Shown: piece by piece, positions 1 to 5,244 of the stretch | Position numbering within the stretch: the first letter of the stretch is position 1 | How the letters are laid out: the number at the start of each line of letters is the position of its first letter | Translations under genes and position numbers: made by a program | The notes under the pieces: model-generated | The model's input: the letters and a program-made list of their open reading frames with translations, nothing else | Told to the model about the DNA's origin: nothing | The model's database searches: none | DNA from: CAYSBK01 sp964429265 | Lineage (GTDB): Bacteria; Planctomycetota; Phycisphaerae; Sedimentisphaerales; Anaerobacaceae | Assembly: GCA_964429265.1 (NCBI GenBank) | Contig: CAYSBK010000033.1 | Location: 1 to 16,963, forward strand | DNA length: 16,963 nt | Direction of reading: 5' to 3'

Positions 1-1
1 T

Positions 2-148
2 TCGCCTGCGGCGGCCAAGGTGTACGACAGCGGCCCCCGCCGAAAGCCGAGTGAGCGTATGACAGGGGGCCGCGCCGGAAAAAGTGTGGTTATGTACCGA
101 CCCTGCGGTGCCGATAAAACAGGATGCGAACATATTGGCCGGGTGTAA
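2..148 (+). CDS. Possible 3' end of an upstream gene (partial, unidentified)
   Basis: The second plus-strand frame is open from the window edge to a TAA at 146-148, about 48 codons, and its third positions are mostly G or C in the first half, as in the neighbouring genes. The stop lies 12 bases before the ATG of the next plus-strand gene, whose ribosome binding site (AAGGGAGA, 147-154) starts inside the stop codon. That spacing is typical of two genes in one operon. The visible residues are polar and basic, with two cysteines near the end, and I recognise no family. A strong hairpin (30-73) and a sigma-28-like -10 box (110-117) fall inside this frame, which argues somewhat against its being coding. 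The true start, if any, lies left of the window. Confidence 0.35.
   Translation, partial: SPAAAKVYDSGPRRKPSERMTGGRAGKSVVMYRPCGADKTGCEHIGRV
30..73. repeat. Perfect 9-bp inverted repeat (strong hairpin)
   Basis: GCGGCCCCC at 30-38 pairs perfectly with GGGGGCCGC at 65-73 across a 26-base loop. Neither side is followed by a T run, so it does not look like a complete intrinsic terminator. It may be RNA structure near the end of an upstream gene, or chance in GC-rich DNA. Confidence 0.5.
91..117 (+). promoter_or_regulatory. Candidate sigma-28 (FliA) promoter
   Basis: GCCGATAA at 110-117 is an exact match to the FliA -10 consensus. At the standard spacing the -35 position holds TATGTACC (91-98), which keeps only the leading TA of TAAAGTTT. 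It would put transcription start roughly 35 bases before the ATG at 161. The weak -35, and the fact that the -10 falls in a possibly coding frame, keep confidence low. The nearby fliA gene is what makes it worth noting. Confidence 0.3.
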
Positions 149-160
149 GGGAGATAGCAG

Positions 161-601
161 ATGGCGAAGAGAAAGAGATTTCTGATTGTGGCGGGGGTGT
201 CCCTGGTCGCGGTGGCGGCTATGTGCTATGGCGTTCGGCGGCGCGATGAACGGACTACCTACGAGATACAGCCGTATATCTGGACGCCGGAGTATCGCAC
301 CGATGCGGCACGGGCGATCGACGCCTACGAGCGCTTGATGGAGCGGCATATGGATGTTACCGAGGCCAACCTTATTGGCATCGGCTCGGACGTTCGGCTG
401 CTGAGCAGGAAACTGGATGCGATTGACGGCCGGCTCAAGGAGTTGAGCGTGCGAATCGCCCGCATTGAACAGGCATTGCAGATTGCGCCGGCGGGGGACT
501 CGGCTGCAGACCAATCGGCCGGTGAGGCAGCCGCCGTTGGGGCGCAAACCCAGCCGGGAAGGCCGAATACCTCGACCCAACACAGAGCCGCTCAGCCGTA
601 A
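161..601 (+). CDS. Small membrane-anchored coiled-coil protein, unknown function
   Basis: I do not recognise the family of this 146-residue protein. It starts with a basic stretch (MAKRKR) followed by one hydrophobic segment at about residues 7-24 and then positive residues. That reads as an uncleaved signal anchor or a single transmembrane helix. Residues about 70-108 have a leucine/isoleucine heptad-like pattern with alternating charges and probably form a coiled coil. The last 35 residues are rich in Ala, Gln, Gly and Pro and look disordered. The start is supported by AAGGGAGA at 147-154, six bases before the ATG. The gene is convergent with the zinc-ribbon gene and overlaps its 3' end by 10 bases. 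A sigma-28-like -10 box upstream could link it to motility, but this is weak. Confidence 0.75.
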   Translation: MAKRKRFLIVAGVSLVAVAAMCYGVRRRDERTTYEIQPYIWTPEYRTDAARAIDAYERLMERHMDVTEANLIGIGSDVRLLSRKLDAIDGRLKELSVRIARIEQALQIAPAGDSAADQSAGEAAAVGAQTQPGRPNTSTQHRAAQP

Positions 602-792
602 GTTTTGCCATCCTGGTCGACGTAGATGGTTCCGGCGGCCTGCTTAATGATTTTCACCGCGCGGGGTACCTCGTTGAGCTTGGGCACCTTAAACAGCCGG
701 CGGCACAGCCGGCAGCGTATCCTCCTGTCTGCAGAGCTTTCATCGAGCAGCCAGGCCCTGCCGCAGTTCGGACACTGTGCGATTATTTTCAT
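592..792 (-). CDS. MJ0042-type zinc-ribbon protein (66 aa)
   Basis: This short protein carries two CxxC pairs: Cys7/Cys10 (CPNCG) and Cys27/Cys30 (CRLCRR). The spacing and the flanking basic residues match the MJ0042/zinc-ribbon family, which binds one zinc and is common at the N-terminus of planctomycete and proteobacterial proteins. Here the ribbon is nearly the whole protein; a tail of about 30 residues follows, with no recognisable domain. I chose the ATG at 792 because the motif begins six residues in and GGAAAGG lies about 11 bases upstream; the frame stays open further upstream only to a GTG at 840. The role is unknown; nucleic-acid or protein binding are possibilities. The ATG also overlaps, as ATGA, the stop of a 41-codon leader ORF. 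Confidence 0.75.
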   Translation of the reverse strand: MKIIAQCPNCGRAWLLDESSADRRIRCRLCRRLFKVPKLNEVPRAVKIIKQAAGTIYVDQDGKTYG

Positions 793-914
793 TGCCTGTA
801 TTGCCTTTCCACGGCCGCAGGCAGCAATAACGACAAGCACTCCAGCCGGCTGCGTGCCAAAAATCCTGCGAGCTTCGTAGCCGGCGTTCGGCTCCTGCCT
901 TTCATCAGTCCCAT
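789..914 (-). CDS. Possible 41-codon leader ORF overlapping the zinc-ribbon start
   Basis: An ATG at 914, with another in frame at 905, opens 41 codons that end in a TGA at 789-791. This overlaps the zinc-ribbon ATG as ATGA, an arrangement typical of translational coupling. The product would be basic, with a leucine-rich stretch near residues 22-33. The first ATG lies only a few bases after the predicted transcription start and has no clear ribosome binding site. It may be a chance open frame in GC-rich DNA. Confidence 0.2.
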   Translation of the reverse strand: MGLMKGRSRTPATKLAGFLARSRLECLSLLLPAAVERQYRQ

Positions 915-926
915 AATGCGGCCCGT

Positions 927-955
927 ATTATAGCGGCTGGGGGTACCACTGCGAA
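927..955 (-). promoter_or_regulatory. Candidate sigma-70 promoter for the zinc-ribbon gene
   Basis: On the minus strand a perfect TATAAT (927-932) lies 17 bases from TTCGCA (950-955), which matches TTGACA at four of six positions. The predicted start near 920 gives a leader of about 128 bases before the zinc-ribbon ATG at 792. It sits in non-coding DNA and points at a gene, so it is a reasonable housekeeping promoter. Confidence 0.5.
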
Positions 956-994
956 AGCGTCGTGCAACCGTTTCGTGACGGCCAGCGGTCCAGC

Positions 995-1023
995 TTGATT
1001 TGGGGCGGCAATTCTGGTAGGAT
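995..1023 (+). promoter_or_regulatory. Candidate sigma-70 promoter for the small plus-strand ORF
   Basis: TTGATT (995-1000) and TAGGAT (1018-1023) are separated by exactly 17 bases; each matches its consensus hexamer at four of six positions. A ribosome binding site and an ATG follow within 25 bases. It is weak taken alone and gains from its position. Confidence 0.3.
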
Positions 1024-1045
1024 GGAGGGACTGGAGGGTGAAGAA

Positions 1046-1270
1046 ATGACCAGAAAGGTTGCGTGCAAAGTCGTCAGGTCGGTGCCGCTGGGCAAAACCG
1101 GCGGCGGAGGCGTTGTCACCAATGGGTCCGACAGGGTCCGATCGGTGCGGTACGGCCGTTTGGAGTGTCCGGCGTCCGGGGGGTCGGTCCTGTACAGCGA
1201 GCGGCTTGGCCTGACGGAGTTGCCCGTGGCAGGGGTACGCTGCGGGTGTTTGCTCGACCGCTGTGCATAA
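1046..1270 (+). CDS. Possible small protein (74 aa), unknown
   Basis: The ATG at 1046 has GGAGGG at 1033-1038, seven bases upstream, and a candidate promoter just before that. About three quarters or more of its codons end in G or C, like the surrounding genes. The product starts MTRKVACKVV and contains a glycine run near residue 20, five cysteines (four of them in the last half) and no clear membrane segment. I recognise no family. The frame is open further upstream to an ATG at 962, but only the start at 1046 has a good ribosome binding site. A competing minus-strand frame (905-1288) begins with TTG and has no such support. Without this gene, 793-1303 would hold only promoters and the leader ORF. 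Confidence 0.35.
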   Translation: MTRKVACKVVRSVPLGKTGGGGVVTNGSDRVRSVRYGRLECPASGGSVLYSERLGLTELPVAGVRCGCLLDRCA

Positions 1271-1303
1271 GAACGTCCGGTCCGACAAGTCTTGGTCAGC
1301 CTT

Positions 1304-1789
1304 TCACAAGAGGTTTTTGAGGTGCCTGCGCAGGTAGTAGCGGCACTGGGTCAGCACGAGCATCGTTGTCATCAGCGTTACGAACACACCTGAGGAAATC
1401 TCATTTATTGCCATTGCCAGGGCGGTGCCGGCCGCCGGGGCGTGCTCGACGTCCAGTGCGACCATAAGCAGCATGGCCGTTCCCACGGCCAGAGGGTAAT
1501 TGAGGTAATACGGCAGGCCTGTGAAGTGGCACAGCCAGCCGGTGGCCAGGCCCAGCAGGTGCCCGCCAATGACATTTCTGGTCTTGGCGGTGTGGCTCTG
1601 TGGCATGGCAAATACGATGAAGGTCGATGCACCGATAGCGCTGGTTATGACCATTTTCTCCTTTCCAAAGACAAGTAGAATCACCAGCAGCACGCAAGTG
1701 GCAAGGGCGGTCTGGAGCAGGTAATACTTCCAGAGCGTTTTGAACTTGGTAGCTATCGGGGGTCCCTGGTCTGCGACACTGAATTGCAT
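1304..1789 (-). CDS. HPP-family integral membrane protein
   Basis: This 161-residue protein has four or five hydrophobic segments, at about residues 23-41, 47-63, 75-91, 98-113 and 133-148. The stretch TKTRNVIGGH-like at 68-77 (actual AKTRNVIGGH) and the later HAPAAGTAL segment (116-124) match the HPP family, which is named for a conserved HPP motif in the fourth segment. Here the motif reads HAP, with the first proline replaced by alanine. Family function is poorly defined; a cyanobacterial member has been linked to nitrite transport, but nothing here supports that substrate. AAGGA lies about eight bases before the ATG. A terminator-like hairpin separates it from the flgM-like gene, so it may simply border the flagellar cluster. 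Confidence 0.8.
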   Translation of the reverse strand: MQFSVADQGPPIATKFKTLWKYYLLQTALATCVLLVILLVFGKEKMVITSAIGASTFIVFAMPQSHTAKTRNVIGGHLLGLATGWLCHFTGLPYYLNYPLAVGTAMLLMVALDVEHAPAAGTALAMAINEISSGVFVTLMTTMLVLTQCRYYLRRHLKNLL

Positions 1790-1814
1790 TTGGTCGTTCC
1801 TTAGCGCAGCTTAG

Positions 1815-1866
1815 AAAAACAGCGAGGCGATGGGTTCTGGTGTAGCCACAAACCAACCAGCCTCGC
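1815..1866 (-). terminator. Terminator-like hairpin after the flgM-like gene
   Basis: Read on the minus strand, GCGAGGC (1860-1866) pairs with GCCTCGC (1822-1828), with a possible inner GGTT/AACC stem in the loop. TGTTTTTC follows at 1814-1821. The seven-pair GC stem followed by a T run fits an intrinsic terminator for the flgM-like transcript. The loop is long, which lowers confidence. Confidence 0.5.
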
Positions 1867-1939
1867 CGGCTCGCACATAATCCTTTGGGGCCTGTATGCT
1901 CGAACCTCCGTGTCCGAACCCGTAATGTGTTTCAAGAGT

Positions 1940-2206
1940 TCATATGCCGAACTCGATGATATTTTCGGCAGCCGCCCTGATGTTCTGCGGACTGTCAAGC
2001 TGGCCGGCGAGCAAGAGCCGCCTGGCGTGTTCAACCCTGTCGCCGTCGTCCGGGGGTGCTGCGGCGGCCTGCTCAATAAGCTCGGCGCTGGCTATGCCCG
2101 ACAAGACATCCAGCGGCTTATTCTTCAGTGGTCCGCCGGTGCCGGCAATCTGTCGGGGCTGCAGACTCGCAGCGAAGTCATCAAGCCCGCCGGTATCTAT
2201 TTTCAT
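1940..2206 (-). CDS. flgM: FlgM-like anti-sigma-28 factor
   Basis: This 88-residue protein resembles FlgM, which binds FliA (sigma-28) and keeps it inactive until the hook is finished and FlgM is exported. The N-terminal half is polar and probably disordered. The C-terminal 30 residues have the family's pattern: DRVEHARRLLLAG, then LDSP, then a closing amphipathic helix (NIRAAAENIIEF). These match the sigma-binding helices of short FlgM proteins. The start is firm: AGGAG lies about seven bases before the ATG. A sigma-28-type promoter directly precedes it, and fliA lies 2 kb upstream on the same strand. FlgM sequences are short and poorly conserved, so identity rests on the C-terminal pattern plus context. 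A terminator-like hairpin follows. Confidence 0.6.
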   Translation of the reverse strand: MKIDTGGLDDFAASLQPRQIAGTGGPLKNKPLDVLSGIASAELIEQAAAAPPDDGDRVEHARRLLLAGQLDSPQNIRAAAENIIEFGI

Positions 2207-2239
2207 CTGTTTCTCCTGTTTCCTTCGAATCTTTAATTA

Positions 2240-2266
2240 TTCTCGCGGGTTCCGTTCAAAACTTTA
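2240..2266 (-). promoter_or_regulatory. Sigma-28 (FliA) promoter of the flgM-like gene
   Basis: On the minus strand the -35 element at 2259-2266 is a perfect TAAAGTTT. Exactly 11 bases later comes CGCGAGAA (2240-2247), which matches the GCCGATAA -10 consensus at five of eight positions, including CGA and the final AA. The predicted start near 2233 gives a leader of about 27 bases before the flgM-like ATG. It sits in the 120-bp gap after the lipoprotein genes. Confidence 0.65.
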
Positions 2267-2328
2267 GCCTTTTTTCACCTTCTCAGGACCGATTTCAGTA
2301 CTGCCGGGGGCCATTTTGCCGGTGGAAC

Positions 2329-3006
2329 CTACCTGGCCCGGCCTGAGCCGAGCGTTGCGGCCACCTCGTAGGCCACGAAAGCCATGAACTTCAGCGGACT
2401 TACGCTGGCCAGTTCCTTGCCCAGAGGCGCAAAGTCAGGCCCTACTTGCCTGTGGAAATACCGGGTTATCTGTCGCTGGGTGGTTTTATCGGTCGTGTCC
2501 CAGACCTGTTCCAAGGCCCACAGCAGCCGGCCGTCCCGAAGGTCAATCATTCTCAGCCGAAGGCCCATCGCCATATGCGGGTAAGGCCTGTAGTGCGTAA
2601 TCCTGCCGGTCAGGATTGCATTGCAGTTGAGGGTTTTGCGCAGTTCGGCAAGCTGTGCGAGGCTGTAGCCCGGCGACAAGACGGGTGTGCAGTTCTCGCT
2701 GGAGCCGAGTCGCTGGCGGGCGAGAGCCAGGTTTCGCCAGGCCGGGTCATCACGGGCGACCGCAAAGAGCGAGAAAAGCTGCCTTTTCTGGACGGCTTCA
2801 AAGAGCGTCGCCGTCATTTGCTCGCTGAGGCCGGGGCTGTCGCTGTCGTCATCCAGCTCGACCACCGCGACCGTTCCGACGCTGCAGAGGTCCCTGTCGG
2901 GGTTGATATAGAAGTAATTTGCCGACGGCGCTGTGCCCGGGGGCTTGAGCGTGCAGCCTGCAAGAAGGCTCACAAGGACAACCAGGGCATTGATTGGTTT
3001 ATTCAT
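2329..3006 (-). CDS. Outer-membrane-type lipoprotein, FlgO/CsgG-like fold suspected
   Basis: This 225-residue protein begins with a short signal peptide and a clear lipobox, LLAGC, with Cys18 as the lipidated residue. The body has the layout of small beta/alpha lipoproteins such as FlgO or the CsgG/TolB N-terminal type. A strand (VGTVAVVEL) is followed by a helix ending near an FEAVQKRQLF segment. Next come LAELRKTLNCNAILTGRIT, a strand pair around LRLRMIDLRDGRLLWAL, and a C-terminal helix. FlgO-type lipoproteins support outer-membrane flagellar rings in Vibrio, so a similar job is possible here, but this is inference from shape and location. Its ATG overlaps the stop of the preceding coiled-coil lipoprotein as ATGA, so the two are probably made together. 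Confidence 0.7.
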   Translation of the reverse strand: MNKPINALVVLVSLLAGCTLKPPGTAPSANYFYINPDRDLCSVGTVAVVELDDDSDSPGLSEQMTATLFEAVQKRQLFSLFAVARDDPAWRNLALARQRLGSSENCTPVLSPGYSLAQLAELRKTLNCNAILTGRITHYRPYPHMAMGLRLRMIDLRDGRLLWALEQVWDTTDKTTQRQITRYFHRQVGPDFAPLGKELASVSPLKFMAFVAYEVAATLGSGRAR

Positions 3007-3614
3007 TCTTGCGTTCCTGCATTCGCTGAGAGCTGTTGCGGTTCAATGGCGACCGTGTTGTTTTGCTTCTGGTGGGGGGCTGGAGCCTGCGAGACGGCGG
3101 CTTCGGTGCTTACCGCCTGCTCGGGCACGTCGGCGCCGAGGGCTTTCAGTATCTTCAGCAGGGCTTCAAGCTGGGCCTGTTGAGCACCTCGCATTTCATC
3201 GCGAAATCCCATAACATTGTTCTTCCAGTTGTTAAGCTCGACTACCATTTCCCTGAGCAGACCGTTTGCCTGGGCCAGTTCCTCCTGGGCCCGGGCGAGC
3301 CGGTCCTGCAGGGTGCGCACCTTCTGCCTGAGGTCGGTGTTCTCGGTGAGCAGTTGCTGTTTTTGCTGCTTCAGTGCGGCTACCTGGTCCGAGAGCTCTG
3401 CGTAGCGCCGGGACAGCTCGATGGTTGATTCCACGGCGGTTGGGCCCGTTTCTTGAGGCTGGGTGAACCTGTCGGCGAGGTAATCTTCGGACGGGCCCGG
3501 CCGAAGGTCGTTCACCGACAGATACTGCGCGGGGTCCTGCGGCATCGTGCAGCCGCAGATGGCCGCGAGGCCAAGTGAAATTGCCACAAGCCATACTTTT
3601 GGGGATGTCTTCAT
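3003..3614 (-). CDS. Coiled-coil lipoprotein of the flagellar cluster
   Basis: This 203-residue protein has a signal peptide with the sequence AAICGC, where the second cysteine (Cys22) is the likely lipidation site; cysteine at -2 of the lipobox is unusual. A short polar linker follows. Residues about 65-125 form a strong coiled coil, seen as a run of Leu/Val heptads with many Gln, Glu and Arg. The tail from about 165 onward is rich in Ala, Gln and Pro and probably disordered. The ATG has AGGCAGGA about seven bases upstream. The gene starts 23 bases after the 96-aa gene and overlaps the next lipoprotein by four bases. It probably acts in the periplasm, anchored in a membrane; its partner is unknown. 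Confidence 0.75.
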   Translation of the reverse strand: MKTSPKVWLVAISLGLAAICGCTMPQDPAQYLSVNDLRPGPSEDYLADRFTQPQETGPTAVESTIELSRRYAELSDQVAALKQQKQQLLTENTDLRQKVRTLQDRLARAQEELAQANGLLREMVVELNNWKNNVMGFRDEMRGAQQAQLEALLKILKALGADVPEQAVSTEAAVSQAPAPHQKQNNTVAIEPQQLSANAGTQE

Positions 3615-3637
3615 CGTTCTGTCCTGCCTTAACTTTG

Positions 3638-3928
3638 TTATTGTTCCCGGGTTTTCACCTGCGGGCCAGCCGCTGTCTCATCGCCTTGGCTGCCGGCGAC
3701 AGCAGCAGGCGACCGGTGGCCGGCGTACTCGCACCTGAGATATGTCTTACGCCCGCAGCCACAGGTAATCTCAACAAGGGCGAACTGCGGGTCGGTCTTT
3801 ACAATCCTGGCCGTGGCCGAGCCGGCGGCCGCGGCGTTTGCGGCACCGGGCCCGTCCAGCTCGAGTCGCAACTTTCCCTCGAGCCTGACCTGGTTTTTCT
3901 TGAGAATGCGTCCGGTAGTGTCCTTCAT
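3638..3928 (-). CDS. Small unknown protein with a CxC...C cluster (96 aa)
   Basis: I do not recognise this protein. The first 25 residues (starting MKDTTGRIL) are basic and strand-like. An Ala/Gly-rich linker follows, then a segment around residues 45-70 that contains CGCGRKTYLRC. Three cysteines this close suggest metal binding or a disulfide. The C-terminal 25 residues are polar and look disordered. No signal peptide or membrane segment is visible, so it is probably cytoplasmic. GGAAGG lies about ten bases before the ATG. It lies between fliA and two lipoprotein genes on one strand with small gaps, so co-transcription with the flagellar run is likely. The ATG also overlaps the stop of another open frame (3925-4149) as ATGA. 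Confidence 0.65.
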   Translation of the reverse strand: MKDTTGRILKKNQVRLEGKLRLELDGPGAANAAAAGSATARIVKTDPQFALVEITCGCGRKTYLRCEYAGHRSPAAVAGSQGDETAAGPQVKTREQ

Positions 3929-3964
3929 CGTCGGTCAACCTTCCAATTCGCCTGGTGGCTGGCT

Positions 3965-4183
3965 TCACGCGCGGTAGTCAATGCCGTGGTCAGCCTGGTC
4001 ATCACTTTGCCGGCAGGGCCGGTCCCCTTCAGGTTGGTCGTTGGCGAGGTCAGGTCTGTGGTTTTCCGGCCTGGCGGAGTTTTGACGGCGTCGCCTTTCC
4101 TGGCGGCGTTTGATTGCAGGCAATGCGGTGATGTTCTGAGTGCCGTCAACCGGTTTTATTATGTGATAATCGTTATCAGCCAT
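3965..4183 (-). CDS. Small conserved-looking protein downstream of fliA (72 aa)
   Basis: The ATG overlaps the fliA stop by eight bases and has GGTGG just upstream, as expected for a tightly linked gene. The N-terminus, MADNDYHIIKPVDGTQNI, followed by a very basic segment ending RRQERRRRQ, looks constrained. I have the impression of similar short proteins after fliA in Phycisphaerae, but cannot verify this here. The rest is highly polar and ends HGIDYRA. There is no membrane segment. Function is unknown; the basic helix could bind nucleic acid or an acidic partner. A second frame (3925-4149) overlaps most of it and ends in ATGA with the next gene. An indel joining the two frames cannot be excluded. 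Confidence 0.55.
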   Translation of the reverse strand: MADNDYHIIKPVDGTQNITALPAIKRRQERRRRQNSARPENHRPDLANDQPEGDRPCRQSDDQADHGIDYRA

Positions 4184-4973
4184 CTGTCCACCATTTCAAC
4201 TTCAACCGTAAACTGAATAAGGCCGCGGCGTGAAGCTGGCTCACGCGCGACTCGGTTACGCCGAGAACTTCCGCTATCTGCTTCATCGTCAATTGCTGAT
4301 TGTAGTAGAGCAGCACGACCTGTCGCTGCTTCGGGGCAAGCTGGTGGATTGCATCGGCAAGCCTGTCCACCAGTTCGGCCTTTTCGACGGTATCAGCGGC
4401 GGCCGCCTTGGGTGAGGCGAGCAGTTCACCCACCGCGGCGCCGTCGGGGTCGCGGGCGTCGACGGATACAAAATGCTGCGCGCGGGCCTGTTCGAGCAGT
4501 CGGTAGAGCGATTCGACGGTTATGCCCAGTTCCTTGGCCAGGTCGGTTTCGGCAGGAGCCGAGCCCGTCCGTTCGAGCATTTTTCGGGCGGTCTTCAGGG
4601 CCTGGCGTATCCGCCTGTTGAGCCCGGCCGACGGCAGCGAGAAGCATCGCAATTCGTCGAGAATTGCACCCTTTATCCTGATGTAGGCATAGGTTTGAAA
4701 GCTGGCGTTGCGGGAGGGGTCAAAATCACGTGCGGCCTTGACCAGGCCGACGGTGCCTGCGGAGACGAGGTCTTCGAATGAAAGCGGGGGCTTCAGATAC
4801 GATACGACGCGTTGTGCGACCTTGCGGACCAGGGGCAGGCAGGCGAGTATGCGCTGCGTGCGGAGGCAGTGTTGGTGATGGCCGTTGTAGGCTCGCAGCG
4901 CGGCCGTCCTGAGATGGGCGTTGTCGGCGCATTGCGTGGTGTTTTCGGTCTTTTTTTCAGTGTTTACCGCCAC
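4176..4973 (-). CDS. fliA: RNA polymerase sigma factor FliA (sigma-28)
   Basis: This 265-residue sigma factor of the FliA/WhiG group directs transcription of late flagellar genes. Region 2 is clear: LSFEDLVSAGTVGLVKAARDFDPSRNASFQTYAYIRI-type sequence spans about residues 64-100, followed by KGAILDELR. Region 3 (about 120-165) includes a weak HTH with AKELGITVE. Region 4 is at about 210-257, with the HTH LTMKQIAEVLGVTESRVSQL. The N-terminus is about 30 residues longer than in enteric FliA and polar. The start is a GTG at 4973; GGGAAG lies eight bases upstream and no ATG occurs before region 2. It overlaps the preceding membrane-protein gene by 17 bases. The flgM-like gene 2 kb downstream is its likely inhibitor. 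Confidence 0.93.
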   Translation of the reverse strand: MAVNTEKKTENTTQCADNAHLRTAALRAYNGHHQHCLRTQRILACLPLVRKVAQRVVSYLKPPLSFEDLVSAGTVGLVKAARDFDPSRNASFQTYAYIRIKGAILDELRCFSLPSAGLNRRIRQALKTARKMLERTGSAPAETDLAKELGITVESLYRLLEQARAQHFVSVDARDPDGAAVGELLASPKAAAADTVEKAELVDRLADAIHQLAPKQRQVVLLYYNQQLTMKQIAEVLGVTESRVSQLHAAALFSLRLKLKWWTDG

Positions 4974-5202
4974 GGTCTTCTTCCCGTTGTTTATTGAGTT
5001 GGTGTTCGATTATGGCGCTGGTAATGATTGCATTGACGGCCCTTACCATAATGGTGGTGAGCACGTATGCCAGCACTGCGGCGATGAGGGCCTTTTTGCA
5101 GCACACGAACGGGCTCAGTCCGCTGACCGAGCCGACAGTGCCGACGGCGAAAAAGAACACCACGGCGCTACTGACTGCAATCGGTCGTACCTCTATCGGC
5201 AT
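4957..5202 (-). CDS. Small two-helix membrane protein between flhA and fliA (81 aa)
   Basis: I do not recognise this protein. It has two hydrophobic segments, at about residues 9-31 and 38-64, and a charged tail (HQLNKQREEDRGGKH). Two adjacent cysteines (FVCCKK) lie between the helices. The ATG has AGGAAC about nine bases upstream. It begins 42 bases after flhA and overlaps fliA by 17 bases, so it belongs to the same transcript and its translation is probably coupled to that of fliA. In many flagellar clusters flhF and flhG occupy this place; neither is visible here, and this protein is far too small to replace them. It could be a subunit that assists the export gate, but that is a guess. Confidence 0.7.
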   Translation of the reverse strand: MPIEVRPIAVSSAVVFFFAVGTVGSVSGLSPFVCCKKALIAAVLAYVLTTIMVRAVNAIITSAIIEHQLNKQREEDRGGKH

Positions 5203-5244
5203 AGTTTCAGGTTCCTGTGAACTCTAACGTGTATCGCATCAACT

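Noticed and set aside
844..859. TGGCACG on the minus strand upstream of the zinc-ribbon gene, as a sigma-54 site
   Set aside because: The -12 part reads CGGCT instead of TTGCW, so only the GC remains.
905..1288. A 127-codon minus-strand open frame
   Set aside because: It starts with TTG without a ribosome binding site and shows no recognisable domain; it covers the promoter region of the zinc-ribbon gene.
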